A stretch of 64,000 nucleotides of DNA from JACPYM01 sp031423495 (GTDB lineage: Bacteria > Acidobacteriota > Blastocatellia > RBC074), in NCBI GenBank assembly GCA_031423495.1, contig JANPFP010000073.1:62001-126000 (forward strand). The letters run 5' to 3'. The position numbers were made by a program, and so were the translations under genes. The notes beneath the pieces were generated by a model. That model was not told the DNA's origin, searched no databases, and was given only the letters and a program-made list of their open reading frames with translations. Positions 54,984 through 64,000 of the stretch are shown in pieces; the stretch's first letter is position 1, and every line of letters begins with the position of its first letter.

Positions 54984-55865
54984 ATGACGCCAATAACAGA
55001 AGACACACAAAGGTTAGAGCGCATTTTGCTGCGCCGCATGGGAGAAGCCATTAAGGACTTCGGCCTAATCGCCGAGGGCGACCGGATTATGGTTTGCCTG
55101 AGTGGCGGTAAAGATAGCTATACGATGTTGCACTTGCTGCGCGCGCTGCAACGCAAAGCACCCGTGCGGTTCGAATTGCTGGCCGTCAATCTCGATCAAA
55201 AACAACCTAATTTTCCCGCGCACATTTTGCCCGAATACCTGACGAATCAGGGCGTCAATCATCGCATCATCGAACGCGACACCTATTCGGTCGTGAAGCG
55301 ATTAGTGCCCGAAGGCAAAACGTTTTGCTCGGTTTGTTCGCGGCTGCGACGCGGGATTTTGTATGACGTTGCGGTGGAGGAAGGCTGCAACAAAATCGCG
55401 CTCGGCCATCACGCCGATGACGTATTGCAAACCTTTCTGCTCAACTTCTTTTTCGTTGGTACGATGAAAACCATGCCGCCCATCCTGCGCTCTGACGACG
55501 GACGCAACACGGTGATTCGTCCGATGGCGTATATTTGGGAAAAAGATTTGACGGCGTTCGCGGCGACGCAAAACTTTCCGATCATTCCGTGCGATTTGTG
55601 CGGCTCGCAGGAAAACCTGAAACGCAAGCGCGTCAAACGACTGATTGACGAATTGCAAAAAGAGATTCCCCACATACGCAAATCCATGCTGACGGCGCTC
55701 GGCAATACGGTTCCGTCACATCTGTTTGACCACGAACTCTTCGATTTCAGCAAGCTGACGGCTGGCACCGGCAACGTCGCCGACGAACTCGACGCCGCGT
55801 TGGGAATGCACGACGAAACGCATCAGCGCAAACTCGAACCGCAATTAGTTTCTTTGTTGGCGTGA
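54984..55865 (+). CDS. ttcA: tRNA 2-thiocytidine(32) synthetase TtcA-like
   Basis: 293 residues from the ATG at 54984. The PP-loop SGGKDSYTMLHLL (about 40-52) binds ATP; CSVCSRLRRG (near 115) and CDLCGSQENLKR (near 207) supply the 4Fe-4S cysteines; HHADD (near 142) is the typical TtcA/TtuA signature. TtcA thiolates C32 of some tRNAs. TtuA-type enzymes are similar but carry extra zinc fingers, which are absent here. Confidence 0.9.
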   Translation: MTPITEDTQRLERILLRRMGEAIKDFGLIAEGDRIMVCLSGGKDSYTMLHLLRALQRKAPVRFELLAVNLDQKQPNFPAHILPEYLTNQGVNHRIIERDTYSVVKRLVPEGKTFCSVCSRLRRGILYDVAVEEGCNKIALGHHADDVLQTFLLNFFFVGTMKTMPPILRSDDGRNTVIRPMAYIWEKDLTAFAATQNFPIIPCDLCGSQENLKRKRVKRLIDELQKEIPHIRKSMLTALGNTVPSHLFDHELFDFSKLTAGTGNVADELDAALGMHDETHQRKLEPQLVSLLA

Positions 55866-55976
55866 ACTCTAGCGGCAACGCCAACTGAGTGTTAAGATCG
55901 CGCCGTTTTTTCATCAACCACAACCAATCGCTCCATATAAAAGCGAATCATTTTTCTGTAAAGAAGGGCTGAGCGG

Positions 55977-56558
55977 ATGACAACCCCGAATCTATCACCT
56001 TCTGAACGCCCTGCGCGTTTAGTGCAAATCGAACCGGTGCGCCGTGAGAGTACGGCGGCGGAGTTGGAAGCGTTTTATCGCAACATCCCGCCGCAAACTG
56101 ACTTCGAAGTCTTGCGCAAAAAGAGCTACATCTTTTACCGCAAGCTCGCCGGCTTTCTTTACACCGACCATTCTTACGGAGCTTTTCGGCGCTGGTACAT
56201 GTCAAAAATCCTGCCCGACAAAGTTCTCTATCGCTGGCTGCCTTACCGTCAGGGCGAATGCAACCGCTGCGGACTTTGCTGCAAGATCGTCTTTACCTGT
56301 TCGTTTTACGTTGATGATGGCAAACATACAGCCTGCTCGATTTACGTGAACGAAAAGCACGCTCCCTCCGCTTGCGTAGTCTTCCCCATTGACCCGCGCG
56401 ACATTCAGGAAGTCCACAAACAAATCGCACCCGCGCCCTGTCCGTTTCATTTTGTTGGGGAACCGGAACACCCTACGACGTGGGGCGCGCTGAAGGCTTA
56501 TTGGCGGGAAGAAGCGGAGAAGCGGGTGAATAAGGTGAAAGAGGTTCTTGATTTTTAA
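55977..56558 (+). CDS. Cysteine-cluster protein, YkgJ-like
   Basis: 193 residues. The central CNRCGLCCKIVFTC (near residue 97) with further Cys at CSIYV, SACVVF and APCPFHF resembles the YkgJ (UPF0153) cluster-binding pattern, thought to chelate zinc or iron-sulfur. The N-terminal 80 residues are helical and have no recognised domain. Function unknown. Followed by a clear terminator. Confidence 0.75.
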   Translation: MTTPNLSPSERPARLVQIEPVRRESTAAELEAFYRNIPPQTDFEVLRKKSYIFYRKLAGFLYTDHSYGAFRRWYMSKILPDKVLYRWLPYRQGECNRCGLCCKIVFTCSFYVDDGKHTACSIYVNEKHAPSACVVFPIDPRDIQEVHKQIAPAPCPFHFVGEPEHPTTWGALKAYWREEAEKRVNKVKEVLDF

Positions 56559-56582
56559 GCTGGAAACCAACCCCCAAATAAC

Positions 56583-56622
56583 AAAAGAGCCGTGCGATCA
56601 GATTGAAATGCACGGCTCTTTT
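56583..56622. terminator. Bidirectional terminator
   Basis: AAAAGAGCCGTGC pairs perfectly with GCACGGCTCTTTT around a 14-nt loop, between convergent genes. Confidence 0.9.
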
Positions 56623-56641
56623 GCTTTTTGGAGAAGACAAT

Positions 56642-57397
56642 TTAGTACTCCAGGCTTCCGTCGTAAGTCATATCCGTTACCTTGAACCGCATGTTGAGTT
56701 TTATGTCTTTGCCAACCTCAGCATAAAAGCGCAAATAGCCGTCATCCTCTTTGATAAAAGGGCGGTCTTCCCCTTCGAGCTTGCGCGGGAAAATAAACTT
56801 GGCCCCCATGCCATCGCTAATCGGTGGCTTGAAATCTTTGATAAAAACTCGTTTGCCATCCTTGCGCTCGAGATAAGCGACGTTCGTCAATGTTCCAATC
56901 GTCGTCGCATTAAATGCTTGCATCGCCCGATTGGTGAACCGTTGATCAGAGCAATCATAATCTACCGCCACTACGACATAGTCCGTCGAACGCTGTTCCG
57001 CAAAAGTCTTCAACTGCGCTTCGGCTTGCGGATTTTGCAGCATTAAACGGCGCGCAAAGGCTTGGCGAATCGGACGTGAAGATAAGAGACGAATGCGGTA
57101 ATTCATCTTGATGGCCTGATTGGTTGCGCCTTCCGTGCCGCGATTATTCGTGCTGCCGGTTGCTCCGCCAGTTGTTGCACGGCTATTCCCTCCGCCACTG
57201 GCCGTTGGGTTATAAAACATCTCTGCCGTATTCGTGTCAGTTTGCGTCTGTCCCCACGGCGACTCGTCGAGCATTTTCAGCGCGTCTTTTTCGCTCCATT
57301 CCGTCCAGGGTTTATATTTTTTCTGTGCCCCGATGTTATTGATAGCTGTGAGTGAAGCCAAGCATACGAACCCCAAAACTATTAGCTGCTTTTTCAT
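56642..57397 (-). CDS. Secreted protein of acidobacterial type, unknown function
   Basis: 251 residues from the ATG at 57397, which has AAGGAG 9 nt upstream. Signal peptide (KKQLIVLGFVCLASLTAI), then KPWTEWSEKDALKMLDESPWGQTQ, which I associate with a recurrent exported acidobacterial family, a Gly/Thr/Asn-rich linker, and a C-terminal half that reads like a compact beta domain (YVVVAVDYDCSDQRF, RLLSSRPIRQAFAR). No enzyme motif is seen. It lies downstream of the second TonB-dependent receptor on the same strand, but a terminator separates them. Confidence 0.75.
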   Translation of the reverse strand: MKKQLIVLGFVCLASLTAINNIGAQKKYKPWTEWSEKDALKMLDESPWGQTQTDTNTAEMFYNPTASGGGNSRATTGGATGSTNNRGTEGATNQAIKMNYRIRLLSSRPIRQAFARRLMLQNPQAEAQLKTFAEQRSTDYVVVAVDYDCSDQRFTNRAMQAFNATTIGTLTNVAYLERKDGKRVFIKDFKPPISDGMGAKFIFPRKLEGEDRPFIKEDDGYLRFYAEVGKDIKLNMRFKVTDMTYDGSLEY

Positions 57398-57430
57398 TGG
57401 GTATACTCCTTTTGCTGGTTGAAAATAAAA

Positions 57431-57466
57431 AGGGGAGGAGCGAAGCCGCTGCTTCATTCCTCCCCT
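57431..57466 (-). terminator. Terminator of the second TonB-dependent receptor gene
   Basis: AGGGGAGGA pairs with TCCTCCCCT (18-nt loop); in the minus direction a T-rich tract (CTTTTTATTTTC) follows. Confidence 0.8.
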
Positions 57467-57501
57467 ATATTAACCATCAACTATCGGATTTAGAAGCTCG
57501 A

Positions 57502-60500
57502 TTAGAAGTTGATGCGCCCGACAATCTGAATCAAACGTCCACCCGGATCATTCGTGGTCGAAAGATCACGATAAGCCTGGGTCACTTGACCGAAGGTTGC
57601 GTTAGCAAAACCGCCAATCGTGTTCGTGTCATTCGCCGGATTGCCGACAATGAAATTGATGTGATTGAAGGCGTTCAGGAACTCCGTGCGGAATTCAAAG
57701 TTCACCCGTTCGGTGATCCTTGTTTTCTTGACGATGCTCATGTCGTAACGAGCAAAACTCGGTCCGTAAAGCACAAGGTTCGTCGTTCCGCATTGACCGG
57801 TGAAACCTTCAATGCAGTTCTTATTGCTAGCTGGCGCAAAATAACGCCCGGTCGGCGCACCCAATGTGCTGAATCCATCAGTACTGGTGGGGCTGACGTT
57901 AAAGGCACGTCGTGTGTTGTCAATGATGTCCTGCGGCAGGTGATAGGCAACCCTACCAGCGTCATCAAATCGCAGTTTCGCCGCCTTTTGCAGATCTTTG
58001 CGGTTCATGCCAACCAACTGCACGTTGCCCAAATTATATGGTGTTCCGCTTTGGATACGAGTCGCGCCGTGGAATTCCCAACCGCCAATGGCGAGATCCA
58101 AAGCCTTGCTTGCACTACCACCGATCATTTGATTTCTGCCGAATGGCAACTCGTAAATCCAGTTAACCTTAAAGGCATGTGTCACATTGAAGGGTGAAAC
58201 CACTTTACTCAACTTGAAATCACGCAAGGTCGAAGGTTGACCAAAAACCACCGAACTGCTGGCAAAGGCATTGGTGAAAGCATTGGCAAACGTGTAGTTG
58301 CCTTGCACTAACAAGCCCTTTGAGAGACGGCGGCGCAATTCAACTTGCAGCGAGTCATACCAGGTACGGCCATTGTTTTCGATTGTAAATGCCCCGCCCA
58401 GCTTGCCCGGGTTGGCAATGAAAAAGTTCGCCGGCAATCCCGCTGCCAAACCATTGTTACGAAAGGTCGCATTGTTAATGAAGTTGCTCGAAAACGTAGC
58501 ATGCGACGGGCCATTGATGGCCAAAGCGTTGACGAAGGTCGCGTTGGCAAAATTGGTATTGCTGTAGTTTGCGGCTGTGCCCGCGTTAGCTGCTGACTGA
58601 CCAGTGAAAAATGCCAACATTATCGGTAATGGGTTCGTGCCAGTATTCTGGCCGGCATAGCGGAAATTTGCTCCCCGTCCAGCCGCAATGTTGGCTTGCA
58701 AATTAGCTTGCGCCAGCTTGAACTCATTCAAAGCTCCATTCTCAATAGAGTTAACTTCATTGAGGTTGTATTGCTGCCAAAGCTTCACGCCGCGATTGCC
58801 AACATAACGTGCTTCAAAAACCGTATTTTTATCGAGTTCACGCTGTAAGCCGAAGCTCCACGATTGAACGTAACCCAACTGCAAGTTCGGATTGAAAGCA
58901 TTCGCCGAATTCGTGATCGCACCAATATTGGGAAACACTGGTTTGGTTTGAAATGATGGTGGTGCCAAACGGCTCTTGTCGCGGAATAAGACCGGCAAAG
59001 TGCCAAGATTTCCAAGTGCCAGATTTTTGTCAGCAACGATTGATAAGCCGGGATTGCTGGCTAGAATGCTGGTAAAGACGTTCAAGCCTTCACGATTAAA
59101 GGCGATTGAATAACCGCCACGAATGACGGTCTGTCCGCCTTCGCCAAAGACTTTCTTTAATAGATTATTTTTCGCCACCGGAGACCAAGCGAAACCGAAG
59201 CTAGGCGCGAAGTTGCTGTAATCTACGTTGTAAGAATTGGTATCGGCTGCGAACTGAGTGAACTCAGTTGTCTTGCCGGCAAGCGTACCCGGTTTAAAAA
59301 GATTGCCCTTACCTGAAATGCCGAAAAGTTGGTCAAAGGTGGTTTGTGAATAAACGTTCGTACTCGCCACAAACGGGTTTTGTACTTCCCAACGCACTCC
59401 ACCAGTCAACGTCAAGTTTTGATTCACACGCCATGAATCCTGGGCAAAGAAACCATATTCACGCTGCCGTCCACGTTGAGTGTTTGCGCCGAGATAAGTG
59501 TATTCCAGCGTCTTTTCATTCAGAAGTGCACTTGCACCAACTTGGGTGACACGACCAGTAAGTACTGCATAAATGTTTCGCGCATTGGTTAAGTCAGTGG
59601 CAGAAGCACCGGGGAAGTTGCCAGTGGTAAACAAACCATTGGCGGGATCAGTGGCATCTGTGCCCAATGTGATACCAGGCACTTGCGCTTGTGAGGTGCT
59701 CCAGAAAGTGATGTGCGTCAGCGAACCGCCGAAACTCAACGAGTGCGAGCCTTTGGTCCAAGTCAAGTTATCGCTAAACGATCTGACTGGCGCATTACGG
59801 CGGCTAGGTGTAGTCGAAACGGTTGCGGAAGTAATGCCTGCCGCCCCGATGCCGATGTTAAAGCCATCCTGATTAGCGAGCGAGCCAGTGAACTGTCCAG
59901 CGTTGACGTTCGGGAAAAAGAGTACCGTGCCACCCGTTAAACCAAAACGAGCTTCATTAACCAAAGTCGATGTCAGCGTTGAACGCAAAGCGGTCGTATT
60001 GGAGAAGCGATTCGAACCTTGAAACCCTTGATTCGGGAAGTTAGGAAACGTTGGATCGGTGCTGTTCAGGAAATCAACCTTGCCAGTGAAAAGTTGGTAG
60101 TTCCAGATGTTTTCAAGTTTGTGTTTGCTCGTCAGGTGGAAATCCAACCGAACTGTCGGGAAATAACGCGTTTGACCGCCTTGATTGGTGAAGGTAAATC
60201 GCTCCACGTTGGGGTCAGCTAATGACTGGATTGCGCCAGTGGTTTTAGTGGAATCACGAATGTCCTGCAATAACTTAGCAATCGTCGGATCAGGCGTCGA
60301 AGTCTGATTATTGGCAGCGGCCAGTGTGTATAAGTTCACCCCCGTCGTGTTCGTGCCATAACGGAAAATACCGCTGCGCGCCGCTTCGCTAAGAATTGTG
60401 CGCTGGCGAGTCGTTTGTTCCGGTATGCGATACTCTTCGTAATTGACGAAGAAGAAAGCCTTATCACGACCATCAAAAAGTTTAGGAATGCGAATCGGGC

Positions 60501-61389
60501 CACCCAAGCGTCCACCGAATTGGTTGAGAATAATCACGTCGCGAGGCGCTTTGGTGAAACCGGGCTTCGGATTCAAATCGCGATTGTTAAACCAGTAGTT
60601 GGCGTTCAGCGCAGGGTTACGATGGTACTCATAAAGGCTACCCGTGAAGTTGTTGGAGCCACCACGAGTAACAAACTTGATCTGGACTGCGCCTTCGCCA
60701 GCACTCTCAGCGCCAGGCGTAGCGGTCGAAACCGTAACTTCGTCAACCGCGTCAAGGCGCGGGCGAACGTAAGTGAAAAAACCGTCCGACGATTTCAAGA
60801 TATTGTCTTGAACGTTAACACCATCCATCGTGATGTTGAGCGCACCTTTTGGCAGCCCATTGATCGTCGAAGTGCGCGGGCGTCCCGGCGTATTCGTGCC
60901 CGGCAACAGCAAAACTAAATCCAGCGCATCGCGCGAAGTCAGCGGCGTCTCAGTAATCTGCCGTCCGGTAATCGTCGTGCTGATATTTGCCGATTGCGTT
61001 TGCAGCACTTCGCCGCCACCTTGAATTACGACCGATTCAGTCGCCGCGCCGATTTCGAGCGTAGCGTTGACCGTAGCCGTGGTGGCCGTATCAACCTTAA
61101 CGCCTTGCACAACCGTTTTTTTGAAACCTTGTGCTTCGATAGTGACGGCATACACGCCCGTGGCTACGGCAGGAATCGTGAACGTTCCATTGCTCGCCGA
61201 CGTGCCGCGCAATTCCTGCCCGGTGGCTACGTTTTTGATCTGAATCGTAGCGCCGCTAATGACTGCGCCGTTCGGGTCAGTGATTGTGCCCGTGATCGGT
61301 GCCGTCGCTGACACCTGACCGAAAGCCAATAAACAATTCATTGCCAACAGCCCAAACATCGCTAGAAGTGAGAGGGAGTATTTTTTCAT
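57502..61389 (-). CDS. TonB-dependent receptor with carboxypeptidase-regulatory domain (Oar-like)
   Basis: 1295 residues from the ATG at 61389, preceded by GGAGAA; a start at 61446 lacks a ribosome site. Signal peptide (to LAFGQ), a CarboxypepD_reg-like domain (about 28-112: ITGTITDPNGAVISGATIQI, NGTFTIPAVATGVYAVTIEAQGF), a plug (LTSRDALDLVLLLPG, ALNITMDGVNVQDN) and a beta-barrel ending in GRINF with terminal Phe. Same architecture as the receptor at 34.5 kb but clearly a different paralogue. The transported ligand is unknown. Confidence 0.92.
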   Translation of the reverse strand: MKKYSLSLLAMFGLLAMNCLLAFGQVSATAPITGTITDPNGAVISGATIQIKNVATGQELRGTSASNGTFTIPAVATGVYAVTIEAQGFKKTVVQGVKVDTATTATVNATLEIGAATESVVIQGGGEVLQTQSANISTTITGRQITETPLTSRDALDLVLLLPGTNTPGRPRTSTINGLPKGALNITMDGVNVQDNILKSSDGFFTYVRPRLDAVDEVTVSTATPGAESAGEGAVQIKFVTRGGSNNFTGSLYEYHRNPALNANYWFNNRDLNPKPGFTKAPRDVIILNQFGGRLGGPIRIPKLFDGRDKAFFFVNYEEYRIPEQTTRQRTILSEAARSGIFRYGTNTTGVNLYTLAAANNQTSTPDPTIAKLLQDIRDSTKTTGAIQSLADPNVERFTFTNQGGQTRYFPTVRLDFHLTSKHKLENIWNYQLFTGKVDFLNSTDPTFPNFPNQGFQGSNRFSNTTALRSTLTSTLVNEARFGLTGGTVLFFPNVNAGQFTGSLANQDGFNIGIGAAGITSATVSTTPSRRNAPVRSFSDNLTWTKGSHSLSFGGSLTHITFWSTSQAQVPGITLGTDATDPANGLFTTGNFPGASATDLTNARNIYAVLTGRVTQVGASALLNEKTLEYTYLGANTQRGRQREYGFFAQDSWRVNQNLTLTGGVRWEVQNPFVASTNVYSQTTFDQLFGISGKGNLFKPGTLAGKTTEFTQFAADTNSYNVDYSNFAPSFGFAWSPVAKNNLLKKVFGEGGQTVIRGGYSIAFNREGLNVFTSILASNPGLSIVADKNLALGNLGTLPVLFRDKSRLAPPSFQTKPVFPNIGAITNSANAFNPNLQLGYVQSWSFGLQRELDKNTVFEARYVGNRGVKLWQQYNLNEVNSIENGALNEFKLAQANLQANIAAGRGANFRYAGQNTGTNPLPIMLAFFTGQSAANAGTAANYSNTNFANATFVNALAINGPSHATFSSNFINNATFRNNGLAAGLPANFFIANPGKLGGAFTIENNGRTWYDSLQVELRRRLSKGLLVQGNYTFANAFTNAFASSSVVFGQPSTLRDFKLSKVVSPFNVTHAFKVNWIYELPFGRNQMIGGSASKALDLAIGGWEFHGATRIQSGTPYNLGNVQLVGMNRKDLQKAAKLRFDDAGRVAYHLPQDIIDNTRRAFNVSPTSTDGFSTLGAPTGRYFAPASNKNCIEGFTGQCGTTNLVLYGPSFARYDMSIVKKTRITERVNFEFRTEFLNAFNHINFIVGNPANDTNTIGGFANATFGQVTQAYRDLSTTNDPGGRLIQIVGRINF

Positions 61390-61692
61390 CGTTTTCTCCA
61401 TAAATTGTAGGTGAACCAAAACCGTCTCTGAACGCAGATGCCACATAACGATGTGCCATCCAATTATTTTTTAATTTTGCGGTTGAATGAGGCGGTTCCG
61501 AAAAGTCTTGGAACAGAAAAGTGCAATTGATTGTAAGCAGGCAAACCCTATTCCTGCGATTTGTAAAAAGCTAAATACAGAAATAGATAGATTTACAGGA
61601 AATACTTGATAAGCAAAGGGCTAAGATCATTCGCTTTTTTGGATACCATGCAAATCTATCAAGTTTTCAGGATAGCAGGGCCATAAACCGCT
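61390..61692. other. Upstream region of the TonB-dependent receptor gene
   Basis: About 300 bp, notably AT-rich in its outer half. It should contain the promoter of the minus-strand receptor. No gene, repeat or known regulatory element was recognised. Confidence 0.4.
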
Positions 61693-61938
61693 TCAGCGCT
61701 TACGAATCTTACGGGCTTTCAGAACTTCTGCGGTATGCATCGGCGTCGAATGGTTCAACACGGTATGAGCGATGGTAATCAGCATCTGGTCTTCGCGTCC
61801 ACGAAAGCGTCCGGTGAGGGGCTGGTCGCCGGTTTGGGTGACGACGCCTGCACGTACCCAGTTCCAGAATTGCTTTTGGGTAATCCAGTATTCTTTGCTG
61901 TCGTTGCTGATGATGAGGGCGGTCTTTTTTACGTGCAT
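61693..61938 (-). CDS. Small hypothetical protein, 81 residues
   Basis: From the ATG at 61938: MHVKKTALIISNDSKEYW, then ITQKQFWNWVRAGVVTQTGD, and a basic C-terminus (AEVLKARKIRKR). Well-folded composition with Trp and His but no recognised family. Longer frames starting at 62019 are possible yet add unconvincing residues. It lies 107 nt past the stop of the DAHP synthase gene on the same strand. Confidence 0.55.
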   Translation of the reverse strand: MHVKKTALIISNDSKEYWITQKQFWNWVRAGVVTQTGDQPLTGRFRGREDQMLITIAHTVLNHSTPMHTAEVLKARKIRKR

Positions 61939-62045
61939 AAGGTTTATGGGAAGAAGTCTCAAACTTACGGGCTGGATTTTGGCATGCAAGCGGTGAGTAC
62001 AACAAGGCGAGACGCGCACTGCTTCACGTCTCGCCTGATTGAGGT

Positions 62046-63065
62046 TTAGTTCTGTTCGTTTTTGCGAAGCTCTACGTAAGGCTGCAACTCTTTCATCATC
62101 TGGGTGAACTCTTCAAAGCGTAGCGATTGCGGGCCGTCTGACCAGGCTTCTTCGGGCTTGGGATGGACTTCGGTCATCAGTCCATCTGCGCCGACAGCGA
62201 TGGCGGCTTTGGCGAGCGGTTTGACGAGGCTGCGTTTGCCGGTGCCGTGACTGGGGTCAACGATGACGGGCAAGTGGCTCAGTTCGTTGATGACGGGGAC
62301 AGCCGACAAATCCAGCGTATTGCGCGTCGCCGTTTCAAACGTACGAATGCCGCGTTCGCACAAGATCACGTCGGGATTGCCGTGCGCTACGACGTATTCC
62401 GCCGAAAGCAGAAACTCTCTGATCGTCGCCGACAAGCCGCGTTTGAGCATGACCGGTTTTTTGATCGTGCCGAGCTTTTTGAGCAGCGCGAAATTTTGCA
62501 TGTTTCGCGCGCCGATTTGCAGGATGTCGGCGTATTGGGCCACGAGGTCTACGTCATCGCTGTCGAGGACTTCGGTGATGACTTTGAGGCCGGTCTTTTC
62601 GCGCGCTTCGGCAAGCAGCTTCAAGCCTTCTTCGGCCATGCCTTGAAATTCGTAAGGCGAAGTGCGCGGTTTATAAGCTCCGCCGCGCAGCAGATGCGCG
62701 CCTTGTTTGGCTACGTGTTCGGCGGTCGAGAGCAGTTGTTCGCGGCCTTCGACCGAACAGGGGCCAGCCATCACGACGAAGCTGCCGTCTCCGATAGAAA
62801 CATCGCCAATCTTGATGACGGTTTTCTCTTTCTTGACTTCTTTGCTGACGAGCTTGAAGGGTTGCAGGATAGGGAAAGCATCCTCTACGCCGTCTGAAGA
62901 TTTGAGTTGTTCGATGTGCTCTTTTTTGTCACCGGGGCCGACGGCGGCGATGACAGTGCGTTCGGCGCCTTCGATAACGTGCGGCGTGTAGCCGTACTCT
63001 TTAATCCGTTCGCATAGGTGTTGAATCTGCGCGGCGGAAGCGTTGGGTTGCATTGCGACGATCAT
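62046..63065 (-). CDS. aroF: 3-deoxy-7-phosphoheptulonate (DAHP) synthase, type I-beta
   Basis: 339 residues. Condenses phosphoenolpyruvate and erythrose 4-phosphate, the first step of the shikimate pathway. The N-terminal 75 residues form a ferredoxin-like regulatory domain (MIVAMQPNASAAQIQHL), as in the Thermotoga enzyme. The catalytic barrel shows VMAGPCSVEGREQL (98-111), RGGAYKPRTSPYEFQG (127-142), ILQIGARNMQNF, MLKRGLSATI and VIVDPSHGTGKR. The regulatory domain suggests inhibition by an aromatic amino acid. It is followed upstream on the minus strand by pheA. Confidence 0.95.
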   Translation of the reverse strand: MIVAMQPNASAAQIQHLCERIKEYGYTPHVIEGAERTVIAAVGPGDKKEHIEQLKSSDGVEDAFPILQPFKLVSKEVKKEKTVIKIGDVSIGDGSFVVMAGPCSVEGREQLLSTAEHVAKQGAHLLRGGAYKPRTSPYEFQGMAEEGLKLLAEAREKTGLKVITEVLDSDDVDLVAQYADILQIGARNMQNFALLKKLGTIKKPVMLKRGLSATIREFLLSAEYVVAHGNPDVILCERGIRTFETATRNTLDLSAVPVINELSHLPVIVDPSHGTGKRSLVKPLAKAAIAVGADGLMTEVHPKPEEAWSDGPQSLRFEEFTQMMKELQPYVELRKNEQN

Positions 63066-63128
63066 TGTTTTTGGTAGCTCCTGTAAGTTGGTTAAAAGAA
63101 AAACGTAACAGGGCTTACGCGGAAATTA

Positions 63129-63212
63129 GCCACAGAGGCACCGAGACACAGAGCGAATAAAAGATTTTCACCAAACTTGAGAAAAATCTCTGTGACTTTG
63201 TGCCTCTGTGGC
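63129..63212. repeat. Inverted repeat built of CACAGAG-like units
   Basis: Left arm 63129-63153 and right arm 63188-63212 (25 nt each, about three mismatches) contain CACAGAG units at roughly 8-nt spacing, around a 34-nt loop. It lies between pheA and aroF and resembles the 7945-8022 element in organisation. Confidence 0.75.
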
Positions 63213-63251
63213 AATGATTCTGGTGTTTTGCGTAAGTCCTACGGTAAAGAT

Positions 63252-64000
63252 TTATGCGCCTTCAGCGAGCGTCGCTGCGCTGACATAACAGCCCAGCACT
63301 TTGACGTTCGTGGCGAATTCATCGAGATGGCGCAGCGCGTTGACAACGCGCGACTCAGCCAGATTGCCCATAAAATCGAGATAAAAATTGTATTCAAACG
63401 GACGGCCTACGAGTGGACGCGATTCGACTTTCATCAGGTCAATGTCGCGCAGCGCGAACGCAGCCATCGCTTTGTGCAATGCGCCGGTGCGATGTTCGAG
63501 CGTGAAAACAATCGAAGTCTTATTCGCCGCAAGTGCGGGTTCGCTGGTGTCGTCGGCATGTGCCAGCAACAGAAAGCGCGTGAAATTTTGCTCGTCGTCT
63601 TCGATGCCTGAGCGCAGGATTTCTGCGCCGTAAGCCTCTGCCGCCGCCGTGCTGGCGATGGCGGCGGCGTGCGGTTCGCGGCTCGCCGTAATCTGTTTGA
63701 CGCTGCCCGCCGTGTCGTAAGCCGATACGGCTTTGAGTTGTTTATGTGCCGCGAAAAACTTCAGGCATTGACCGAGGGCGACCGGGTGGGAGTAAACAGT
63801 TTGCAGGTCTTCAAACCTGGTTCCGGCGGGCGCGATCAGGTTGTGTACGATACGCAAATTGATTTCGCCGACGATGCGCAGGTTTTGCCGCAACAATAAA
63901 TCGTAGTTCTGAAAGACCGCGCCATAGAGCGAATTTTCAATCGGCGCGAGACATCGCTGGCAAGCGCCTTGTTCGACGGCGGCAAACATTTGCTCGAAGG
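63252..64000 (-). CDS. pheA: Prephenate dehydratase (partial, N-terminus beyond window)
   Basis: About 250 codons are visible; the frame is open to the window edge, so the N-terminal part is missing. It converts prephenate to phenylpyruvate in phenylalanine synthesis. Visible: LAPIENSLYGAV and NLRIVHNLIAPAGT of the PDT domain, VYSHPVALGQC, NFTRFLLLA, then a C-terminal ACT domain (KTSIVFTLEHRTGALHKAM, DLMKVESRPLVGRPFEYNFYLDF), which normally binds phenylalanine for feedback inhibition. Together with the DAHP synthase gene downstream it forms an aromatic amino acid pair. Confidence 0.93.
   Translation of the reverse strand, partial: FEQMFAAVEQGACQRCLAPIENSLYGAVFQNYDLLLRQNLRIVGEINLRIVHNLIAPAGTRFEDLQTVYSHPVALGQCLKFFAAHKQLKAVSAYDTAGSVKQITASREPHAAAIASTAAAEAYGAEILRSGIEDDEQNFTRFLLLAHADDTSEPALAANKTSIVFTLEHRTGALHKAMAAFALRDIDLMKVESRPLVGRPFEYNFYLDFMGNLAESRVVNALRHLDEFATNVKVLGCYVSAATLAEGA

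Noticed and set aside
61693..62049. Overlapping plus-strand frames opposite the 81-residue protein
   Set aside because: Both lack ribosome-binding sites and recognisable features; the minus-strand frame has a more protein-like composition.

Overview
The window looks like a chromosomal segment of an acidobacterium, probably of the Blastocatellia type. This is inferred from gene content, not from a marker gene: two very large Oar-like TonB-dependent receptors with N-terminal carboxypeptidase-regulatory domains, a small GY-rich secreted protein, a LolA/ABC exporter operon with a tiny WQYD membrane protein, SUMF1/PEGA proteins and short intergenic palindromes. No rRNA, tRNA, CRISPR array or transposase gene was found. 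The mnmG-rsmG-parA-parB block with two parS-like sites suggests the region lies near the replication origin.

Layout. 1-5.9 kb: a minus-strand inorganic-carbon operon (SulP transporter, beta-carbonic anhydrase, DabA, and DabB cut by the window edge). 6.4-9.5 kb: a histidine kinase and an NtrC-type sigma-54 activator. 9.5-13.5 kb: a PIN toxin-antitoxin pair, a cation exchanger, YjbQ, an SDR and a small membrane protein. 13.8-20.2 kb: an accessory zone around riboswitch-controlled thiC. An ATPase plus partner pair lies upstream of it. A TcmP/DUF5131 pair lies downstream, followed by broken clpA and thiC pieces. 20.2-24.0 kb: VOC proteins and an unknown membrane-protein pair. 24.1-24.2 kb: a possible structured RNA. 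24.8-27.9 kb: two SUMF1 proteins. 28-33 kb: a radical SAM gene and a Lol-like operon. 33.6-38.3 kb: a secreted protein and a TonB-dependent receptor. 38.4-40.3 kb: cofD and cofE for coenzyme F420. 40.4-49.9 kb: TPR protein, DUF2088, an orphan antitoxin, membrane pyrophosphatase, thiL and an apparently inactive M16 protein. 50-56.6 kb: mnmG, rsmG, parA, parB, bactofilin, ttcA and a cysteine-cluster protein. 56.6-64 kb: a secreted protein, a second TonB-dependent receptor, a small unknown, DAHP synthase and prephenate dehydratase (cut by the window edge).

Themes. Thiamine genes are scattered (thiC with TPP riboswitch, thiL, yjbQ). Intergenic spaces are rich in palindromes of at least three kinds: REPIN-like pairs with GTAG ends, heptanucleotide tandem repeats arranged head-to-head, and ordinary terminators. 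The most unusual structure is at thiC. A second, synonymously diverged copy of the thiC 3' end lies 2.4 kb downstream, beyond an AT-rich two-gene cassette and fused to a reversed clpA fragment, which suggests acquisition of a foreign segment at the end of thiC.
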